A stretch of DNA of 64,000 nucleotides. Origin: M3007 sp044347755 (lineage in GTDB: Bacteria > Bacteroidota > Bacteroidia > Chitinophagales > Saprospiraceae). The notes under the pieces were generated by a model. That model ran no database searches. It was not told the origin of the DNA and worked only from the letters and a program-made list of their open reading frames with translations. Where the stretch lies: NCBI GenBank assembly GCA_044347755.1, contig JBIKUE010000006.1:1-64000 (forward strand), written 5' to 3'. A program made the position numbers and the translations under genes. This document shows, piece after piece, positions 61,131-64,000 of this stretch (the stretch's first letter is position 1; every line of letters begins with the position of its first letter).

Positions 61131-62636
61131 ATGCGATACCTCATTCTCTTATTGGCGTGCTGTTGCAGTTCTTTACCGATTTGTACGCAAACAACTTTTT
61201 CAAAGGTCATTTCCAACTATCCCTTAGACCCGGAAAATGCCTGGACAGTTGCAGAGGTTGCAGACGGGTATATTATCGGCTCTTGGGGAGAATGCCTTGG
61301 GCAGGATGTCATAATTTGTATGGTATTGTCTAAACTGGATAAAAATGGTGACGTAGTTTGGTTCAAACAGTTTGATTTCTACCCAAATGCCAGCAATTCT
61401 TTGGTTGTTCGGGGCGACAAAATCTATATTTGTGGTAGCACCAATCAACCGGATAAGCAATCAGTTTTGTATTGCTTGGACATGGACGGCAATATCATTT
61501 GGAATAGAGCCTATGGAAAGCCAGATAAGTTTGATGCCAGTGCATCAATGGCCTTTACTACTGACGACCATATTGTAATATGTGGCACCCGTTATCCTGA
61601 TGCGCCAGGGCAACCCCTGCGGATTGTCTATTTGGTCAAAACTGACCTTGACGGCAACCTCATTGACGAACACACCTACGATTTCCAAAACCGACAAAGT
61701 CTGGGGTGGTCCATCATAGAAACCACCGACCGTCAAACGATATTCTCTTATGATGCATGTCCGGTGTCGTGCTTTACAGATTTTACCGGAGGGGTAGCCA
61801 GCGTTGATACATCCGGCAACCTTATCTGGAATTTGGCTTTCCCCCTTTCCTTTCAACCAGATCAGCCCGTTGTTGTCCAGACAGACCTTAATACCTTGGT
61901 AGCCAACTGGCACACGAAGACATTATTGCCCAACCATGACTGGACTCCCCCAGCCCTATTTTACATTGACATGGCTGGTAAAATCCAAGATTCCATTGTT
62001 TTTGAAAATCAAAGCCTCAAAGCAATAGAAGACCTGGAACCCATCTGGCAAAAGGGTTTGGCAGGCTGTGGAAGCAATTTCGTCGATCTCATTACGGACC
62101 CCAACCCAGACCCTGCGGGTTGGGTTTTCAGGGTAGATGAAAACAAAGAAGTCCTTTGGGAGAAGTCTTATGTAGATACCACTTTTCAGGGAGAAGCATT
62201 TAAATTGCAGTCTATTATACATACCAGCGACGGCGGCTATTTAGCCGTTGGTACGAACATCAATAACATGACAGGGGTGTTTGAATCACACAACTGGATC
62301 CTGAAATTGGACTCCTTGGGATGCTTACAACCTAATTGTAGTGAAACAAATTACATCACAGATACCAAGGAAATCGCTTTTTTAAAAGGAAAAGATATTC
62401 TTGTTTATCCCAATCCGGCAAATAGTTATGTTAACATCCAACTGCCAACGAATTACCCATTAAGTAATTTGTCTGCGTTTTTGGTGTCAAATAGCGGGAT
62501 AACTATTAAAAAGGTTAACCTGAGTTCAACGGAGACACGTATGGAGGTATCTGAAGTTATAACAGGAGTATACTATTTGATGATCGTACATGAAAACGAG
62601 ATAATAACCAGTAAGCGATTCCTAGTTGGAAGATAA
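61131..62636 (+). CDS. Secreted beta-propeller-like T9SS cargo protein, copy 2
   Basis: Same length (501) and architecture as copy 1, with its own signal peptide (MRYLILLLACCCSSLPIC). Residues from about 20 to 185 and about 450 to 501 are almost identical to copy 1. The middle (about 190-410) has many substitutions, for example TTDRQTIFSYDACPVS against TTDQQTVFSYEACPVS and SIIHTSDGGYLAVGTNINNM against SIMHTTDGGYIAVGSIDNNM. Differences are mostly conservative, so both copies probably remain functional. The 3' flank runs into the promoter of the ribosomal operon. Confidence 0.85.
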   Translation: MRYLILLLACCCSSLPICTQTTFSKVISNYPLDPENAWTVAEVADGYIIGSWGECLGQDVIICMVLSKLDKNGDVVWFKQFDFYPNASNSLVVRGDKIYICGSTNQPDKQSVLYCLDMDGNIIWNRAYGKPDKFDASASMAFTTDDHIVICGTRYPDAPGQPLRIVYLVKTDLDGNLIDEHTYDFQNRQSLGWSIIETTDRQTIFSYDACPVSCFTDFTGGVASVDTSGNLIWNLAFPLSFQPDQPVVVQTDLNTLVANWHTKTLLPNHDWTPPALFYIDMAGKIQDSIVFENQSLKAIEDLEPIWQKGLAGCGSNFVDLITDPNPDPAGWVFRVDENKEVLWEKSYVDTTFQGEAFKLQSIIHTSDGGYLAVGTNINNMTGVFESHNWILKLDSLGCLQPNCSETNYITDTKEIAFLKGKDILVYPNPANSYVNIQLPTNYPLSNLSAFLVSNSGITIKKVNLSSTETRMEVSEVITGVYYLMIVHENEIITSKRFLVGR

Positions 62637-62756
62637 AAGCCGTCTACCATTAAACCGGTTAAAAGAATCAAAATGACCTGTTTCATGCCTAAATCAGCCG
62701 TATTCAATGTCTTAATCCCCCCCACACAAACTTTTTTCCATTTTTTTTCAAACCTA

Positions 62757-62789
62757 TTTGGAAAATTAGTCCAAGTGTTTCTACCTTTG
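62757..62789 (+). promoter_or_regulatory. Promoter of the S10 ribosomal operon
   Basis: TTTG (62757-62760), 21 nt, TACCTTTG (62782-62789). A full consensus match. The leader to the rpsJ ATG is about 85 nt and includes the small hairpin ACAAAA/TTTTGT (62813-62829). Confidence 0.75.
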
Positions 62790-62880
62790 CGTCCGCTTTC
62801 GGAAAGAGGTGAACAAAATTAAGTTTTGTTTAGGCTCATTCAAAAGCACGAAATTGAAATTTTAAAGTACTTACGAGGTA

Positions 62881-63189
62881 ATGAATCAGAAAATTCGCAT
62901 TAAACTCCGGTCTTACGATTACAACTTGGTAGATAAGTCTACTGAGAAGATCGTAAAAACTGTGCGTGCGAGTGGAGCCGTTGTAACTGGCCCGATTCCG
63001 CTGCCCACTGAGAAAGAAGTGTTCACAGTCCTGCGTTCTCCGCACGTGAACAAGAAAGCTCGGGAGCAGTTCCAGTTGCGCACCCACAAGCGCTTGATTG
63101 AAATCTACACACCGACCCAAAAGACGGTGGACGCTCTCTCCAAGTTGGAACTGCCGAGCGGCGTTGACATTCAAGTCAAGCTCACCTAA
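62881..63189 (+). CDS. rpsJ: 30S ribosomal protein S10
   Basis: Assembly protein of the small subunit head and part of the NusB-NusE antitermination complex. The 102-residue sequence has the hallmark KIRIKLRSYDYNLVDKS start, VTGPIPLPTEKEVFTVLRSPHVNKKAREQFQLRTHKR (in pieces), and the end LSKLELPSGVDIQVKLT. It is first gene of the S10 operon with a strong promoter, followed by rplC after 182 bp. Confidence 0.98.
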   Translation: MNQKIRIKLRSYDYNLVDKSTEKIVKTVRASGAVVTGPIPLPTEKEVFTVLRSPHVNKKAREQFQLRTHKRLIEIYTPTQKTVDALSKLELPSGVDIQVKLT

Positions 63190-63371
63190 CGCATTATCTG
63201 ATTCTAATTGTTTGTGGTTTCCGGTAGTGGTCAAAGTGTTCCGGTTTTTCCGAATAACTGCCACTTCCGTAAGCGGTTCCGCAAAACGGAAAATCGCTTT
63301 TCGTGTATCTGCACGACCGGGCTCCACGCCAACTTAACATAAGTCGTTCAACACATAAAATTCTGACGAAC
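63190..63371 (+). promoter_or_regulatory. rpsJ-rplC spacer with hairpins
   Basis: 182 bp, long for this operon. Two hairpins: about 63226-63275 (AAGTG with CACTT, inner TTCCGG with CCGAA) and 63271-63299 (AAGCG/CGCTT, with inner TTCCG-CAAAA-CGGAA). A leader regulating rplC is possible. No known element recognised. Confidence 0.4.
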
Positions 63372-63995
63372 GTGAACGGTCTGATTGGCAAAAAACTAGG
63401 TATGACCAGCGTCTACGACACCAACGGTAAAAACGTTGCAGTGACGATCATTGAGGCTGGCCCTTGCACCGTAACTCAGGTGCGTACCGAAGACAAGGAC
63501 GGCTACAAAGCCCTCCAGCTGGCTTACGGCGATCGTAAAGCCAAAAACACTCCTAAGCCCCTTATGGGCCATTTCAAAGCCGCTGGCCTTGAAGAGCCAC
63601 TCCACAAAGTGCTCGAATTCCGCGATATGAACGTAGCCAAAAACCTCGGCGAAGAGGTTACGGTAACGGATGTATTCGTTGAAGGCGACAAAGTAAGTGT
63701 GGTTGGCACCTCTAAGGGTAAAGGCTTCCAGGGCGTAGTTAAACGTCACGGCTTCGGCGGTGTCATGCAACAAACGCACGGTCAGCATAACCGCCTTCGC
63801 GCTCCGGGTTCATTGGGTAACTCCTCTACCGGCGCTAAAGTAATGAAGGGTATGCGCATGGGTGGTCACATGGGTGTGGATCGGGTTAAAGTTCGCCGCC
63901 TTCAGGTGGTGAAGATTTTCCCGGATCAAAACCTCATCCTGGTAAAAGGCGCTGTTCCTGGTCACAAGGGAGCATACGTAATCATTGAAAAATAA
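63372..63995 (+). CDS. rplC: 50S ribosomal protein L3
   Basis: Large-subunit core protein at the peptidyl-transferase centre. I start at GTG 63372 (protein begins MNGLIGKKLGMTSVYD), since L3 proteins start near this motif; the upstream ATG- or TTG-led frame from 63303 has a non-L3 extension. Family motifs are GTSKGKGFQGVVKRHGFGG and HGQHNRLRAPGSLG, with KGMRMGGHMGVDRV. The 207 residues are complete and end 5 bp from the window edge. Second gene of the S10 operon. Confidence 0.95.
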   Translation: MNGLIGKKLGMTSVYDTNGKNVAVTIIEAGPCTVTQVRTEDKDGYKALQLAYGDRKAKNTPKPLMGHFKAAGLEEPLHKVLEFRDMNVAKNLGEEVTVTDVFVEGDKVSVVGTSKGKGFQGVVKRHGFGGVMQQTHGQHNRLRAPGSLGNSSTGAKVMKGMRMGGHMGVDRVKVRRLQVVKIFPDQNLILVKGAVPGHKGAYVIIEK

Positions 63996-64000
63996 CTCTT

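Larger units (their letters stand above)
59374..62727 (+). repeat. Recent tandem duplication, unit about 1.7 kb
   Basis: Copy 1 is about 59374-61027, copy 2 about 61067-62727, offset 1700 from the start codon to the shared 3' flank. Bases 59588-59993 match 61288-61693 without a difference, and 60781-60912 match 62481-62612. The middle (about 59995-60660) differs at many sites. The duplicated 3' flank ends in CCCCCCCACAC before diverging. Confidence 0.9.

Noticed and set aside
1..64000. tRNA, rRNA, transposase, integrase or phage genes
   Set aside because: I looked through the spacers and reading frames for these and saw none; a covariance search was not possible here.

Overview
The window reads as a chromosomal segment of a Bacteroidota bacterium, most likely from the Saprospiria or a related lineage (inference). 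Three things point there: at least seven proteins or remnants ending in a type IX secretion (T9SS) type A sorting domain plus a PorP/SprF protein; repeated matches to the Bacteroidota promoter (TTG or TTTG, about 20 nt, TAnnTTTG); and the gene set itself (futalosine-pathway MqnD, HMG-CoA synthase, kynureninase, GSCFA protein, NhaD). No tRNA, rRNA, CRISPR array, transposase or phage gene was seen.

Layout. 0-10 kb: a mitochondrial-type citrate synthase, an M48 protease, a 3-hydroxyacyl-CoA dehydrogenase, a DCC-family membrane protein, an SLC13 transporter, an ECF sigma factor, and GSCFA and transglutaminase-like proteins. 10-29 kb: an envelope/secretion block with a 1525-residue secreted beta-rich protein, an M4 metallopeptidase, a 1555-residue protein made of about 15 cysteine-rich repeats, prfC, and a PorP/SprF plus PD40-OmpA pair. 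29.7-35.7 kb: a TetR-TolC-HlyD-ABC-ABC-permease exporter operon. 35.8-46.6 kb: a desaturase, a TIM-barrel enzyme, NhaD, kynureninase, a thioredoxin, a GH25 lysozyme, a PaaG-like enzyme, a class V aminotransferase, and a lone second ABC permease. 46.6-56.1 kb: a large HYR/dockerin/cohesin-like secreted protein, a pseudouridine synthase, MqnD, HMG-CoA synthase, OmpA and HhH proteins, and an Lrp regulator. 56.5-62.7 kb: T9SS cargo genes, one broken region, and a recent tandem duplication. 62.8 kb to the end: start of the S10 ribosomal operon (rpsJ, rplC).

The strongest system-level signal is a split exporter. The operon at 29.7-35.6 kb matches the enterobacterial CecR-YbhGFSR layout, except that the double ATPase is two genes and one of the two permeases is missing. 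A permease resembling the missing one (YbhR) sits alone at 45.5 kb. It carries the same 18-bp palindrome (TTTAACC-R-TTTGGTTAAA) that lies in front of the TetR gene, so both loci are probably repressed by the same regulator and assemble one transporter.

A second theme is the spacers. Many hold short tandem repeats (7-12 nt units), often laid out as inverted pairs and often abutting stop codons. Several families occur: TAAACCCC, CCAAAACACTA, GGTCATTT, ATATCCA, TTACGAT and CCCACATTC. They form large hairpins and, in the TAAACCCC family, G-rich tracts that could fold as quadruplexes.
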